Below are positions 7,594-16,280 of a DNA stretch of 64,000 nt, in pieces. The position numbers and the translations under genes are program-made. The number at the start of each line of letters is the position of its first letter. The first letter of the stretch is position 1. This DNA comes from an uncultured Collinsella sp. (GTDB lineage Bacteria; Actinomycetota; Coriobacteriia; Coriobacteriales; Coriobacteriaceae): the NCBI GenBank assembly GCA_900549345.1, contig UROC01000002.1, positions 4,003 through 68,002 of the forward strand. The letters run 5' to 3'. Below the pieces are notes generated by a model. That model was not told where the DNA came from, made no database searches, and saw only the letters and a list, made by a program, of their open reading frames with translations.

Positions 7594-9054
7594 ATGAGGG
7601 ACCTGGGAGACACAACCGCATATTTGCGCCGGGGCATGCGGGAGATTCTGTGCCTAGCGCTGTTCTTCTTCACGTTTTTGGCGTGCGAGTATTTCTTTGA
7701 TGCGCGCATGGCCGAGTTCGTGCCATCGAGTGAGGTCGTCATCTACGAGAGCATCGTTGTCGGCGCGAGCGTGATTGGCTTTTTCGTGCGCCCATTTCTG
7801 TACTATCGCCGTCCCCAGACGATCGATGCGACGAGCGATATTACGGGCGTGCTGTTGGTATCGGCGTTGCTGCTGATGATTATGGCAATGCGGTTTGAGG
7901 TAGTAATTGCCGGCGGCCTGGTGGCGTGCTGCGCCCTGGGCTATTGCGGATCGACCGCCCATGCCAATCTTGCGCGGCGTTTTGCGCAGACGCCCTGCCT
8001 GGCGCGCACCGTGGCGGTTTCCTATGCTGTGGGCATTTTGGTGCAGGTGCTCAACCATATGGTGATGCCTGCGGGCATTCCCCAGCAGTCTGTTCTCATT
8101 GCCTGTGCGATTGCGCTGGTGGGGCTGCTTCACGGTGTCCGCCGCGCTAAATTGCGTGATGAGCCTGCGCCCGAGTTCGAGGTCGAGATTGCCGAGCTAT
8201 CGGTCGATGCGTCGGAGCGTGGCGCCAGGTGGCACGATGACCCCGAGGCAAAGGCGGCCTTTCAGGGTGCCGTGGTGCGTCTGACGGTGGCGACCGCTTG
8301 CCTCACCGGCGTGTTCGCGGCCCTCAATGCCGGCCTTACGACCTCGCATGCCGCTGGCGCTATCGATCTGGGCGACTGGCCGCGCTTGCTGCTGGTTGTG
8401 AGCGCCCTTGCCGCCGGCGTCCTGTATGACCTGCGTGGGCGTTCGTATATGAATATCATCATGACGTGCGCCGCCATGCTGTCCACGCTCTCGTTCTTTG
8501 TACTTATCACCGATGGCAACGGTGGCAACACGCTTGCCGCCACGATTATCTTTTACCTTGGCACGGGCTTTTTCGTGGTGTTCTTCACCGCGAAGTTCGC
8601 CGCGATTTCGATGTATGCCCGCTGGGCGTATCTGTGGCCGTGCATGGGCCGTGTTATCAACAACGTTTGCTCGATGCTCGTGACGGCTCCGGCAGTGGCG
8701 ATTATCTCGAGTCAAAACGTGCTGGCGGCAGTGAGCGTCGTGCTCGTGCTGTTTGTCGGCATCGCGATTTCGCTGTTAGGGCAGTTTGGACAAGACGGTG
8801 AGGGCGAGGCGACGCGCGGCAGGCTGGCGCTTGCCACCGACGATCTTGGCGCGAGCTGTGAGCCCGGCCAGGCCGACACGGTGCCCCTGGAGGCACTGGT
8901 CGTTTCGGACGATAGCGTGCAGGACGTGGCGGCGGCACTCTTCCTTTCGCGTTCCACGCTCTATCGCCACATCGCTTCGATCAACAAAAAGACCGGTGCC
9001 TCTTCGCGCGTAGCCCTCATCAACTTCTTCTGGTCCTGGACACCCCAAGACTAG
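7594..9054 (+). CDS. Membrane-bound LuxR-type transcriptional regulator
   Basis: 486 residues from ATG 7594, which follows GGTGGGGGTTACC; an in-frame ATG at 7558 lacks a ribosome binding site. About ten to twelve hydrophobic segments span residues 15-420 (for example ILCLALFFFTFLACEYFF and VVSVVLVLFVGIAISLLG). The last 60 residues form a shortened LuxR-like helix-turn-helix, DVAAALFLSRSTLYRHIAS, ending in SSRVALINFF. This architecture, an MFS-like membrane domain fused to a LuxR output helix, is expanded in Coriobacteriia. The usual TPRE(R/E)EVL first helix is missing. Its ligand and targets are unknown. It stands alone between palindromic elements. Confidence 0.8.
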   Translation: MRDLGDTTAYLRRGMREILCLALFFFTFLACEYFFDARMAEFVPSSEVVIYESIVVGASVIGFFVRPFLYYRRPQTIDATSDITGVLLVSALLLMIMAMRFEVVIAGGLVACCALGYCGSTAHANLARRFAQTPCLARTVAVSYAVGILVQVLNHMVMPAGIPQQSVLIACAIALVGLLHGVRRAKLRDEPAPEFEVEIAELSVDASERGARWHDDPEAKAAFQGAVVRLTVATACLTGVFAALNAGLTTSHAAGAIDLGDWPRLLLVVSALAAGVLYDLRGRSYMNIIMTCAAMLSTLSFFVLITDGNGGNTLAATIIFYLGTGFFVVFFTAKFAAISMYARWAYLWPCMGRVINNVCSMLVTAPAVAIISSQNVLAAVSVVLVLFVGIAISLLGQFGQDGEGEATRGRLALATDDLGASCEPGQADTVPLEALVVSDDSVQDVAAALFLSRSTLYRHIASINKKTGASSRVALINFFWSWTPQD

Positions 9055-9056
9055 CT

Positions 9057-9093
9057 AACCACCACAAAGGGGACAGGCACCTTTGTGGTGGTT
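9057..9093 (+). terminator. GGGGACAGG palindrome acting as terminator
   Basis: AACCACCACAAAGG (9057-9070) and CCTTTGTGGTGGTT (9080-9093) are perfect complements around GGACAGGCA, followed by TTTT. It begins 3 nt after the LuxR-type stop codon. The same element recurs at 15714-15750, and half of it at 12792-12811. Confidence 0.85.
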
Positions 9094-9199
9094 TTTTACC
9101 TGCAAAAATATGAATATGAGACATTTGTCACCTGCCGTTTTGGTGCCCAAAGGCATATGAATGTGATGCTGAGCAGAGCAGAACGGAGGGGGTGCACCT

Positions 9200-9649
9200 A
9201 TGGCGTCTCGGGGTTGCGCGTCTAATAAAATTGCGGGCGCGCTTATCGCCGTGGTGGTCTTTGCCGCGGCGGTGACACTCATGCGAGTTTACGTTGCCGG
9301 CGACCATGGCGCTCAGGGGAAGACTGCCGCGCAAGTGTCGCTCAACGACTGCGCTGCCGTTCCGGTGGCGGTCAAGCTTATCGAGGACGGGGAGGCGCGG
9401 ACGGTCTATGAGACCGGCGATGCCGAACTGGTCGCATCGACTTTTGCCGCGCTCGATGGCTGCACCGTGGGGGATGCGGTGGATGAGCGGATGAGCGATG
9501 CCGGCCGAACGCTCGTCTTTGTCTATACGGATGGCTCGGAGCAATCGGTAGAACTTGAGGGCAAAAACATCGTGCTCGATAAGACGGCGTATCGACTTAA
9601 CGGTGCCGATGAGCTATGGCGGCAGCTTGCCGCGATCAAAAACAGCTAA
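9200..9649 (+). CDS. Small membrane-anchored protein of unknown function
   Basis: 149 residues; the start has a strong GGAGGGGGTG site 5 nt upstream. One hydrophobic segment near the N-terminus (about residues 11-29, IAGALIAVVVFAAAVTLM) anchors it, with the remainder predicted outside. The external part is acidic and beta-rich (LVFVYTDGSEQSVELEG) with two cysteines. I do not recognise a family. It is the first of four closely spaced same-strand genes (zinc-ribbon protein and two lipoproteins follow), suggesting a shared envelope role, which is inference. Confidence 0.65.
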   Translation: MASRGCASNKIAGALIAVVVFAAAVTLMRVYVAGDHGAQGKTAAQVSLNDCAAVPVAVKLIEDGEARTVYETGDAELVASTFAALDGCTVGDAVDERMSDAGRTLVFVYTDGSEQSVELEGKNIVLDKTAYRLNGADELWRQLAAIKNS

Positions 9650-9669
9650 CGAAATTAGGGATGTACGGG

Positions 9670-11229
9670 ATGAGTGACTTGAGATTCTGCCCGGCGTGTG
9701 GGGCGCAGCTGCCTCGGGTCGCCGGCGTGCCGGTGCGATTTTGCCCGGGGTGCGGCGTCCGACTTGAGGGCGTTGTGGGCTACTCGGGCGCCGTGGGGGC
9801 TACAGATGGGGCGACTGCCGATGGCGATGCGGACGAAGGCGGCGACCCGAGCGTGGACGCGCCGGCCGATGCGCCGGTGGAGACTGCCGGCGTCGCGTCG
9901 TCTCGTGACGCGGCCACGACGGATACGCCTCACATCGGTGACCTTGAGCTTCATGCCGCATGCGATACCTCTGGCGGGCAGGCGCTCGCGCAGGTAGCGC
10001 TGCCGCGGGGCTGGCATATCGAAGAAGCGCATCTTGAGCGCAGCGGCAGTTTCGACTGCCCGATTTCGGTTGGCGTGACGGCGGCGGGTCCGATGGGTGA
10101 GCGGATTATGTACCGCTCCGAGCTCTGCTACGTGGATGCGGGCGCCGTTGCCAAGCGTATCCCCACGCAAACCGAGCACAAGGCGTTTATGCACGTGGAG
10201 GCAGCTTGCGACGAGCTGGCTCAGGCCTGCGCGGCACAGCTGGGCGCACGGGCGGAGGTTGTGGCCGAGCAACCGTACCCATCGAGCGCGGCGGTCGATA
10301 TCGAGCGCGAACGTGCCCGCGTAAAGCGCGAGGCGGCAAACGAATTTGCGATTCAGGGCTTTTCGATGGAGCCGAGCAATGTGATCTATGAGTGCCGCAT
10401 GCGTCGATATCGGCTCGCGGGCGCCCCAGTGTCCACCGAACTCGCGGTGGCGGCCAAAGTCGAGGGCTATGTGGCCTCGATCGGCGGCGTCGCGGGCTCT
10501 ATGGGTAAAGGCATTGCCGCTGGGGCCGAGACGCTGCTGGGCGCGGGCCTTTCGAGTGGGCTGATCGGCGGTGTTTTGGGCAAGCGCCTGCGCGAGCGCC
10601 AGGCGGCGGCAGCGGCGGGACAGGGCGTCGCGCAAGAACAGCCCACGGGTCGAGACGGTTGCCCGGACGGAGCGTCGTTCGAGCTGGGCGCGGCCGACCT
10701 GCTGCAGTGGCGTATCAGGGACAGCTTCTGTTTGGTTGCGCCAGAAGGTCGCCTGGACGAGGCAGCCACCACGGCGCTTGCATCAATGGCGTCGACTCTG
10801 CGGCTCAATCCGGCGATTGCACGCGAAGCGTCAGCTCAAAAGCAACAGATGGTGCTTGAGCAGCGCCAACGCACGCAGATGAACATTGCCCAGCAGCAAC
10901 AGCAGTTTGCAGCCTGGCAACAGATGCATGCCTCGCAACAGGCGGCGTTCGACAGCTACCAGCAGGCGTGGTTCGATCGCAGCGACCGTCAGCACGCCGC
11001 GAATATGGCTGCCAGCACCGCCAATTTTCCCAGCGCGGGCGTAGGCACGGGTGCGGCCTCGTATTCCGATGCCATTCGCGGGGTCAACCATTACGCCAGA
11101 CCCGACGGCACCGATGTCGAGGTCTCGGTGATGGCCGACCAGGCCTGGGTCAACGGTTCGGGCGATGTGATCGGTACACGCGATGGCTTTGAACCCGGTT
11201 TTGGCTGGACGGAGCTGCCTCGTCAATAG
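9670..11229 (+). CDS. Double zinc-ribbon protein of unknown function
   Basis: 519 residues. The start is at ATG 9670 (MSDLRFCPACG); ATG 9661 directly abuts the AGGG site. Residues 7-38 hold two CxxCG pairs (FCPACGAQLP and FCPGCGVRL), a zinc ribbon. An Ala/Asp-rich linker follows, then a globular region (about 100-250). A Gly-rich stretch (GGVAGSMGKGIAAGAETLLGAG) could insert in or lie on a membrane. Next comes a Gln-rich helical region (about 395-440, QQQQQFAAWQQMHASQQ), and the C-terminus (YSDAIRGVNHYARPDG...) is a compact conserved-looking tail. No known enzyme motif is seen. It lies 20 nt after the previous gene and is probably cotranscribed. Confidence 0.65.
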   Translation: MSDLRFCPACGAQLPRVAGVPVRFCPGCGVRLEGVVGYSGAVGATDGATADGDADEGGDPSVDAPADAPVETAGVASSRDAATTDTPHIGDLELHAACDTSGGQALAQVALPRGWHIEEAHLERSGSFDCPISVGVTAAGPMGERIMYRSELCYVDAGAVAKRIPTQTEHKAFMHVEAACDELAQACAAQLGARAEVVAEQPYPSSAAVDIERERARVKREAANEFAIQGFSMEPSNVIYECRMRRYRLAGAPVSTELAVAAKVEGYVASIGGVAGSMGKGIAAGAETLLGAGLSSGLIGGVLGKRLRERQAAAAAGQGVAQEQPTGRDGCPDGASFELGAADLLQWRIRDSFCLVAPEGRLDEAATTALASMASTLRLNPAIAREASAQKQQMVLEQRQRTQMNIAQQQQQFAAWQQMHASQQAAFDSYQQAWFDRSDRQHAANMAASTANFPSAGVGTGAASYSDAIRGVNHYARPDGTDVEVSVMADQAWVNGSGDVIGTRDGFEPGFGWTELPRQ

Positions 11230-11302
11230 CGTGAGGCGGCTTATGTGTGAATCGATGCCAGGTGTGTTTCTCGGCATTGTGATAAAGAACGGGAAAGGAA
11301 CA

Positions 11303-12061
11303 ATGATGAGGGAGACGGTACTTTCGCGCACGGCATTTGTCGCGGCGGCGGGAACGGCGCTGCTGACGCTTGTGGGGTGCGGCGGACAGCGGACGCAGGA
11401 TGCGACGGGTTTTAACGACGACCGCCCGGTAAAGGACAAGATGGACGCGGGTGCGACGTCGGGCGATTCCGGCGACGCGGACCGCGGCCCGGGCGCGGAC
11501 AGCGGCTCGGCGGATGCGTTCGATACGTGGTCGGGTGATTGCTGGGATGCGCACCGCAACATCAGCATCGCGGCGCTCCTCGAGCTTAAGGGCTGGCAGT
11601 TGCAGGAGTTTGCCTCGCAGCAGGGCTATACCTGGCAAGACGCGCTCGAGATGTACGAGGACGAGGCGGGACACGTGCTCAGCGTCTGCAATATCAGCAA
11701 GGACGGCGCGACCGAATGGCTCGGCGAGGACGAAATCGGAAAGCTCGACAAGGGCGGCACCGGAAGCACCGTGATGTTCACGCTGCAACTTTCGGGCTAT
11801 TCGAGCTGCGAGGATGTTATCGCGGGCTTTTCCGTGCCGGTCGAGGACCGGGCGCAGATTACTTCGGACTCATGGATCGCGTGCGTATACGGTTCCAACA
11901 TGGCGCGGCACGTTGCCATGGCGAGTCCGATGGAAAACGGTGACTACCGCTTGGATCTCATTACCGAGGAGGCTATCAAGACCGGTAGGTTTACCCAGGG
12001 CGGCGGTGCTCCGACGATAGACGAGTTTTGGCAGGAAAAGACTGGACGCGCGCTCGGCTAG
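11303..12061 (+). CDS. Lipoprotein of unknown function (paralogue of next gene)
   Basis: 252 residues from ATG 11303 after GGGAAAGGAA. The signal region SRTAFVAAAGTALLTLVGC has a lipobox (LVGC) with Cys at about residue 31. It also has an Arg-x-Ala-Phe motif reminiscent of Tat-type lipoprotein signals, though only one Arg is present. An acidic linker follows, then a domain sharing ISIAALLELKGWQLQEF, YTWQDA and a final IDEFW with the next protein (INLDGADLVRLLKHQNYEW and IDELW). The two are therefore tandem paralogues. It is expected on the outer face of the membrane. The function is not recognised. Confidence 0.7.
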   Translation: MMRETVLSRTAFVAAAGTALLTLVGCGGQRTQDATGFNDDRPVKDKMDAGATSGDSGDADRGPGADSGSADAFDTWSGDCWDAHRNISIAALLELKGWQLQEFASQQGYTWQDALEMYEDEAGHVLSVCNISKDGATEWLGEDEIGKLDKGGTGSTVMFTLQLSGYSSCEDVIAGFSVPVEDRAQITSDSWIACVYGSNMARHVAMASPMENGDYRLDLITEEAIKTGRFTQGGGAPTIDEFWQEKTGRALG

Positions 12062-12096
12062 GTGCGACGTGGCCAATACCATAGCGAGGAACGAAC

Positions 12097-12783
12097 ATGA
12101 TGAATGAAGTGACGATGAACCGTGCGGCCTTTGTGGCAGGCGCGGGTGCGCTGGCTTGTGCGCTGGCTGGCTGCTCGGGCGGATTGGGCGGCGCGGGCGG
12201 TGCCAAGAAGGCGACCACGGCGGACGCCGCCTGTGTAGACGACAACGCCAACGTGACGGTCTATGCTGCGATCAACTTGGACGGCGCCGACCTGGTGCGC
12301 CTGCTCAAGCATCAAAACTATGAGTGGCAAGGCGAGAGCGTGGGCTACGGTGCCGCCGATGACGCGGGACTTTTCGCTTTTACCTTTTCTAAGATTTCGG
12401 ATGACGTGGACGAACTTGCGAACAGCGCGATACCGCTTTCGGAGTCCGAGTACGAGGAACTTGAGCCGGGCGGCGGAGACGATAGCGTGGCGATTTTGCT
12501 CTCGGTGGGCGGCTATACGACGGGCAATCGTGCGCTCACCGGCGCAATCGGCGATGCGGCGATAGTGCAGGAGAAGTGCACAATCGACGATTCCGTGTAT
12601 TGGCTGGTCAAGGCGCTCGACGGCAGCCGTTACGTGATTTCGGCCTACGACACCGAAGATGATGGCGACAGCGCGCATGACATCTATATCTATAGTGAGT
12701 CTTTTATTCACACCGGTTATCTGAGCGGCGGCGACCAAATCGATATTGACGAACTCTGGAGCCGCCTGACCAATGCCTCGTAG
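12097..12783 (+). CDS. Lipoprotein of unknown function (paralogue of previous gene)
   Basis: 228 residues; ATG 12097 follows GAGGAACGAAC. The signal peptide MNRAAFVAGAGALACALAGC ends in a clear lipobox. The mature part has the same plan as the upstream lipoprotein: an AINLDGADLV helix, YEWQGESVGY, a ..LLSVGGYTTGNRALTGAI segment and a terminal IDELWSRL. The 35-nt gap to the upstream gene and the paralogy suggest gene duplication within one operon. It is likely extracytoplasmic and lipid-anchored. No enzymatic motif is visible. Confidence 0.7.
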   Translation: MMNEVTMNRAAFVAGAGALACALAGCSGGLGGAGGAKKATTADAACVDDNANVTVYAAINLDGADLVRLLKHQNYEWQGESVGYGAADDAGLFAFTFSKISDDVDELANSAIPLSESEYEELEPGGGDDSVAILLSVGGYTTGNRALTGAIGDAAIVQEKCTIDDSVYWLVKALDGSRYVISAYDTEDDGDSAHDIYIYSESFIHTGYLSGGDQIDIDELWSRLTNAS

Positions 12784-12791
12784 CGCACCAA

Positions 12792-12811
12792 AACCACCAC
12801 AAAGGGGACAG
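12792..12811. repeat. Half copy of the CCACCACAAAGGGGACAG palindrome
   Basis: AACCACCACAAAGGGGACAG matches the left arm and loop of the elements at 9057 and 15714, but the right arm is absent. It looks like a truncated remnant between convergent genes. Confidence 0.75.
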
Positions 12812-12862
12812 TGAGGCGGGACTTTTTGACCGCCTGATGGGTCGAGCGTAACAACTCGTGCG

Positions 12863-15631
12863 TTACAGCAGCTCGCCGTGGCGGGCGATGTAGCGGCGCT
12901 TGGCCAGTTGGGTGAGCGCGATGTAGGCGGCGACAATGCCGATGAGCAGCGCGAAGAAGATTGGCGGCAGCGGCATGAGACCCAGCGCATCGGCGATGGG
13001 GCTTGCCGGTAGCCAGGTGACGAGCACCAGGCCCAGCACGGTGAGGAGGCACAGCGCGGGCGCGGCGTGGTCGCGCGGGCGTGGCAGGCGCGGGGAGCGC
13101 AGCATGTGGACCACGAGCGTCTGCGACCACATGGACTCGACAAACCAACCGCTCTGGAAGAGCGCCGTAAAGGCCGCCATGCCTGCGACGTCGCCTATAG
13201 CGGCAAGCTCTGCCCAGCTTGCGCCCACGGCGGCGGGGCACACCACAAAGAAGAGCGCGGCGAAAGTCACGATATCAAACAGTGAGCTCACGGGACCCAA
13301 CTCGAGCATAAAGCCCTTAATGGACGCGGCATCCCAGGCGCGCGGACGGGCAGTCCAGGCGTCATCGACGGTGTCCCACGGCAGCGCGATGCACACGATC
13401 TCGTAGACCAGCGACAGCAGCACCAACTGCAGAGCGCTCATGGGCAAGAATGGCAAGAACAGGCTCGCGACGGTCACGGATAGCACGTTGCCAAAGTTGG
13501 AGCTCACCGTGGTCTTGAGGTACTTGAGCAGGTTGCCGTAGGTGCGGCGGCCTTCGATGATGCCGCGCTCGAGCACGCCCAGGTCCTTCTGGAGCAAAAT
13601 GATATCGGCGGATTCCTTGGCGATGTCGACGGCGGAATCGACCGAGATGCCGCAGTCGCTCGCTCGCATAGCGGCGGCGTCGTTGATGCCGTCGCCCATA
13701 AAGCCCACGGTGTGACCGAGCGGCTCGCGCATGACGCGCACCAGACGCGCCTTCTGCAGCGGCGAGAGCTTGGCAAAGAGATGGGTTTTCTCGGCGCGCT
13801 CGGCAAGCTCGGCGTCATCGAGCGCATCGATCTCGGAGCCCAGCAAGACATTGCTCACGTCGATGCCAATCTGCTCGCAGACGGTGGCGGCCACGCGGTC
13901 GTTGTCGCCGGTCAGGACCTTGACCGCTACGCCCTTGGCCTCGAGGGTGGCCACGGCGCCCGCGGCACTTGCTTTGGGTGGATCGAGGAAGGCCAAAAAG
14001 CCCATCAGCACCATGTCGCACTCGTCGGCGATGCCAAACTCGCCCACGCAGCGCGGATTGGTCTTCTGCGCCACGGCGATCACGCGCAGGCCCTCGGCGT
14101 TGAGCCCGGCTACCTGCTTGCGAATCTGGGCGAGCTTATCTTTGGTAAGCGGCTGGGCGGCACCATCGACCTCGACAAAGGAGCAGATCTCGAGCATTTC
14201 CTCGGCAGCTCCCTTGGTGACCATCTGGGTTTTGCCTTGGGCGTCGGCGACAACTACGCTCAGGCGACGGCGCGAGAAATCGAAGGGCACCTCGTCGACC
14301 TTGGTATAGCGGTCGCGCAGGCTCTGGCCCAGCATGGAATCGGGTGCTGCGGCCGAGGGCGTCACATCGGCGCGGTCGATGACGGCCAGGTCGATAAGGT
14401 TCTTGAGGCCGGTCTGGAAGAAGCTGTTCAAAAACGCATGGCGCAGCACGCGTGCGTCTTCGTTGCCGTCGGTGTTGAGGTAGCGCTCGAGCACGATGCG
14501 GTCTTCGGTGAGGGTGCCGGTCTTGTCGCAGCACAGGACGTCCATCGCGCCCAGGTTTTGGATTGCTGGCAGCTCCTTGACGATAACCTGGCGACGGGCG
14601 AGGTCCTTGGCGCCCTGCGACAGGCTCGTGGTCACGATGACGGGAAGCATCTGCGGCGTGATGCCCACGGCCACGCTCGTGGCGAACAACAGCGCATCGA
14701 TGACGTTGCCCTTGGTGGCGGCGTTGATGGCAAAGACGGCCGGCGCCATAACGAGCATGAGGCGTACGAGCAACATGGAGACGCTCGAGACGCCGCGGTC
14801 AAACGCGCTCTTCTCGCCGCGCCCGTTGAGCATCTTGGCGATGCCGCCCAGGTAAGTGTCCGAGCCGGTGGCTACGACAAGTGCCATAGCGGTGCCGTTT
14901 TGCACGGAGGTGCCGGTAAAGACGATGTTTTTGCAGGCAGAGAGCGGCAGTGCGGAGTCGTCGGCGCCCTCGACGACGGTGATGGCAGCGGTCTTCTCGA
15001 CAGCCTCACTCTCGCCGGTGAGTGCGGACTCGATCACAAACAGGTCGCGCGCGGTGATGATGCGGGCATCGGCCGGCACCATGTCGCCGGCAGAGAGGCG
15101 GATCACATCACCGGGGACGAGCTCGTCGAAGGGGATCTCGACGCGCTCACCGTCGCGCAGAGCGGTGCAAGTGTTGGAGACCAGGTCCTTGAGGGCCTCG
15201 GTCGCATTGCCGCTGCGGGCTTCTTGGATAAACTTCATACCGCCCGATACCAGCAACATGATGCCGATGACGATGACCGTGGAGGGGTCGCGCTGCGGTT
15301 CGGGCACGGCGAGCACGTCGATGTAGAGCGAGACCAGCGCGAGAGCGGCGAGGATGCCGGCGAAGGGGTCGACAAAGGCGTCGGCGATACGGCGGGCGAG
15401 TGTCTTGGTCGGCGCCTCGATGGTGTTGGGGCCGGAGGCGTCCAGGCGCTCGGTTGCCTGCTCGGCGGTGAGGCCGTTTGCCGTGGCGTCAAGCAGTACG
15501 AGAGTGTCCTCAGCACAATGGGTGGCGGCGAATATGGTGTTCTTGGACAGGCCGGCGTGGGCGGCAGGGCGCGCCGTGCGGCGGCGCTTGGAGATAGCTT
15601 CGAGTACCGTAGCGGTTTTGAGCATCAGCAT
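12863..15631 (-). CDS. mgtA: Magnesium-translocating P-type ATPase
   Basis: 922 residues; AAGGAGGACCCT precedes the start. Landmarks in order: a cation ATPase N-terminal domain, PADARIITARDLFVIESALTGESEAV (actuator, TGES), VGITPQMLPVIV in the fourth helix, DKTGTLT with the phosphorylated Asp, VTKGAAEEMLE in the nucleotide domain, VKVLTGDN, and GFMGDGINDAAAM. The SVDSAVDIAKESADIILL segment and overall length match the MgtA/MgtB subgroup (about 900 residues), which imports Mg2+ into the cytosol at the plasma membrane. No mgtC neighbour is present. The leader of about 270 nt contains a small ORF and a palindrome, suggesting regulation after transcription start. Confidence 0.93.
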   Translation of the reverse strand: MLMLKTATVLEAISKRRRTARPAAHAGLSKNTIFAATHCAEDTLVLLDATANGLTAEQATERLDASGPNTIEAPTKTLARRIADAFVDPFAGILAALALVSLYIDVLAVPEPQRDPSTVIVIGIMLLVSGGMKFIQEARSGNATEALKDLVSNTCTALRDGERVEIPFDELVPGDVIRLSAGDMVPADARIITARDLFVIESALTGESEAVEKTAAITVVEGADDSALPLSACKNIVFTGTSVQNGTAMALVVATGSDTYLGGIAKMLNGRGEKSAFDRGVSSVSMLLVRLMLVMAPAVFAINAATKGNVIDALLFATSVAVGITPQMLPVIVTTSLSQGAKDLARRQVIVKELPAIQNLGAMDVLCCDKTGTLTEDRIVLERYLNTDGNEDARVLRHAFLNSFFQTGLKNLIDLAVIDRADVTPSAAAPDSMLGQSLRDRYTKVDEVPFDFSRRRLSVVVADAQGKTQMVTKGAAEEMLEICSFVEVDGAAQPLTKDKLAQIRKQVAGLNAEGLRVIAVAQKTNPRCVGEFGIADECDMVLMGFLAFLDPPKASAAGAVATLEAKGVAVKVLTGDNDRVAATVCEQIGIDVSNVLLGSEIDALDDAELAERAEKTHLFAKLSPLQKARLVRVMREPLGHTVGFMGDGINDAAAMRASDCGISVDSAVDIAKESADIILLQKDLGVLERGIIEGRRTYGNLLKYLKTTVSSNFGNVLSVTVASLFLPFLPMSALQLVLLSLVYEIVCIALPWDTVDDAWTARPRAWDAASIKGFMLELGPVSSLFDIVTFAALFFVVCPAAVGASWAELAAIGDVAGMAAFTALFQSGWFVESMWSQTLVVHMLRSPRLPRPRDHAAPALCLLTVLGLVLVTWLPASPIADALGLMPLPPIFFALLIGIVAAYIALTQLAKRRYIARHGELL

Positions 15632-15713
15632 AGGGTCCTCCTTGTTGAAGGGAGTTAGCGTACGTGTCGTATTTGCTTCAAAAAACCTAGATGTCGCTCA
15701 CGTAAAGCTCGCG

Positions 15714-15750
15714 AACCGCCACAAAGGGGACAGGCACCTTTGTGGTGGTT
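15714..15750. repeat. GGGGACAGG palindrome in the mgtA leader
   Basis: AACCGCCACAAAGG (15714-15727) pairs with CCTTTGTGGTGGTT (15737-15750), with one G-T pair. It sits in the presumed mgtA 5' leader, between the small ORF and the mgtA start, with no U-run in the mgtA direction. It could act as a leader hairpin. Confidence 0.8.
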
Positions 15751-15771
15751 TTGACGATCGGCTGTTGGCGC

Positions 15772-15843
15772 TTATGCGTGTGCGGAATCCTCGCGGCGTG
15801 CCGAGGGCGACATGCAGGTTTTTCGACTATGACTGCCTTCCAT
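15772..15843 (-). CDS. Candidate leader peptide upstream of mgtA
   Basis: A 23-codon ORF starts at ATG 15843 behind TTAAGGAGGTGTGCC, an almost perfect ribosome binding site, and ends at 15772, about 140 nt before mgtA. The peptide begins MEGSHSRKTCMSPSARR and ends SAHA; it is Ser/Arg-rich and hydrophilic. It lies in a plausible transcript starting at the promoter near 15910-15938. In enterobacteria mgtA is controlled by a short translated leader (MgtL), so a comparable role is possible. This peptide shares no residues with MgtL and has a single Pro, so the mechanism is unknown. Confidence 0.5.
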   Translation of the reverse strand: MEGSHSRKTCMSPSARREDSAHA

Positions 15844-15909
15844 GGCACACCTCCTTAAGACCGGGCGCAGCGCGCTTCGGGTATCTCGTACCCGTTTCAA
15901 TCCGCCCGT

Positions 15910-15938
15910 ATTTTTGACGAGGGGGTTTATCGTGTCAA
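15910..15938 (-). promoter_or_regulatory. Putative promoter for the mgtA leader
   Basis: On the minus strand TTGACA (15938-15933) is followed after 17 nt by AAAAAT. The -35 is perfect and the -10 weak. It would start a leader of about 270 nt that includes the small ORF and the palindrome. Confidence 0.45.
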
Positions 15939-15969
15939 CCCCATGCAAGCTTTCTTCATTTTGCGTCAC

Positions 15970-16280
15970 CGTCGCCGGCGAACGGTTGATTTTCGCCTGT
16001 AAACGGTAGTTAAGTTCAGATTAAATCAAATAGTATCAAGAATGGTCAAACTTGATTAACAGCAAAACCACAAGGTAGATGGCCATTTGCAGTGAAAAAC
16101 TCTGACACAATGAGAAAAAGAATGAAAAATATTGATTGAAAATGAACTTACGTGGCAGTAATCTACATGTCACAGGGTAAGCCCCGGCGCGCAGGCGGCG
16201 GCCCTTATCGAATTACGGATATAGATCAGGTGCTCGAACGAGCAGAAACGATTAAGGACGAAGGTAAAGGACGTAGAAGC
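15970..16280 (+). promoter_or_regulatory. AT-rich upstream region of the sugar operon
   Basis: About 310 nt with much lower GC than the genes around it. TTAAATCAA (16021-16029) and TTGATTAA (16052-16059) form an imperfect inverted repeat that could bind the operon's DeoR or LacI regulator. An AAAGGA site lies 9 nt before the chosen start at 16281. An open frame from 16152 joins the gene in frame but has no ribosome binding site and is not called. Confidence 0.45.

Noticed and set aside
13712..15658. 648-codon open frame antisense to mgtA
   Set aside because: It mirrors the mgtA coding frame in a high-GC gene, has Gly/Asp/His-rich low-complexity composition and no ribosome binding site; mgtA carries all P-type ATPase motifs.
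15632..15930. M-box (Mg2+) riboswitch before mgtA
   Set aside because: The leader is dominated by a small ORF and a repeat palindrome, and I see no M-box core by eye. A covariance search would be decisive.
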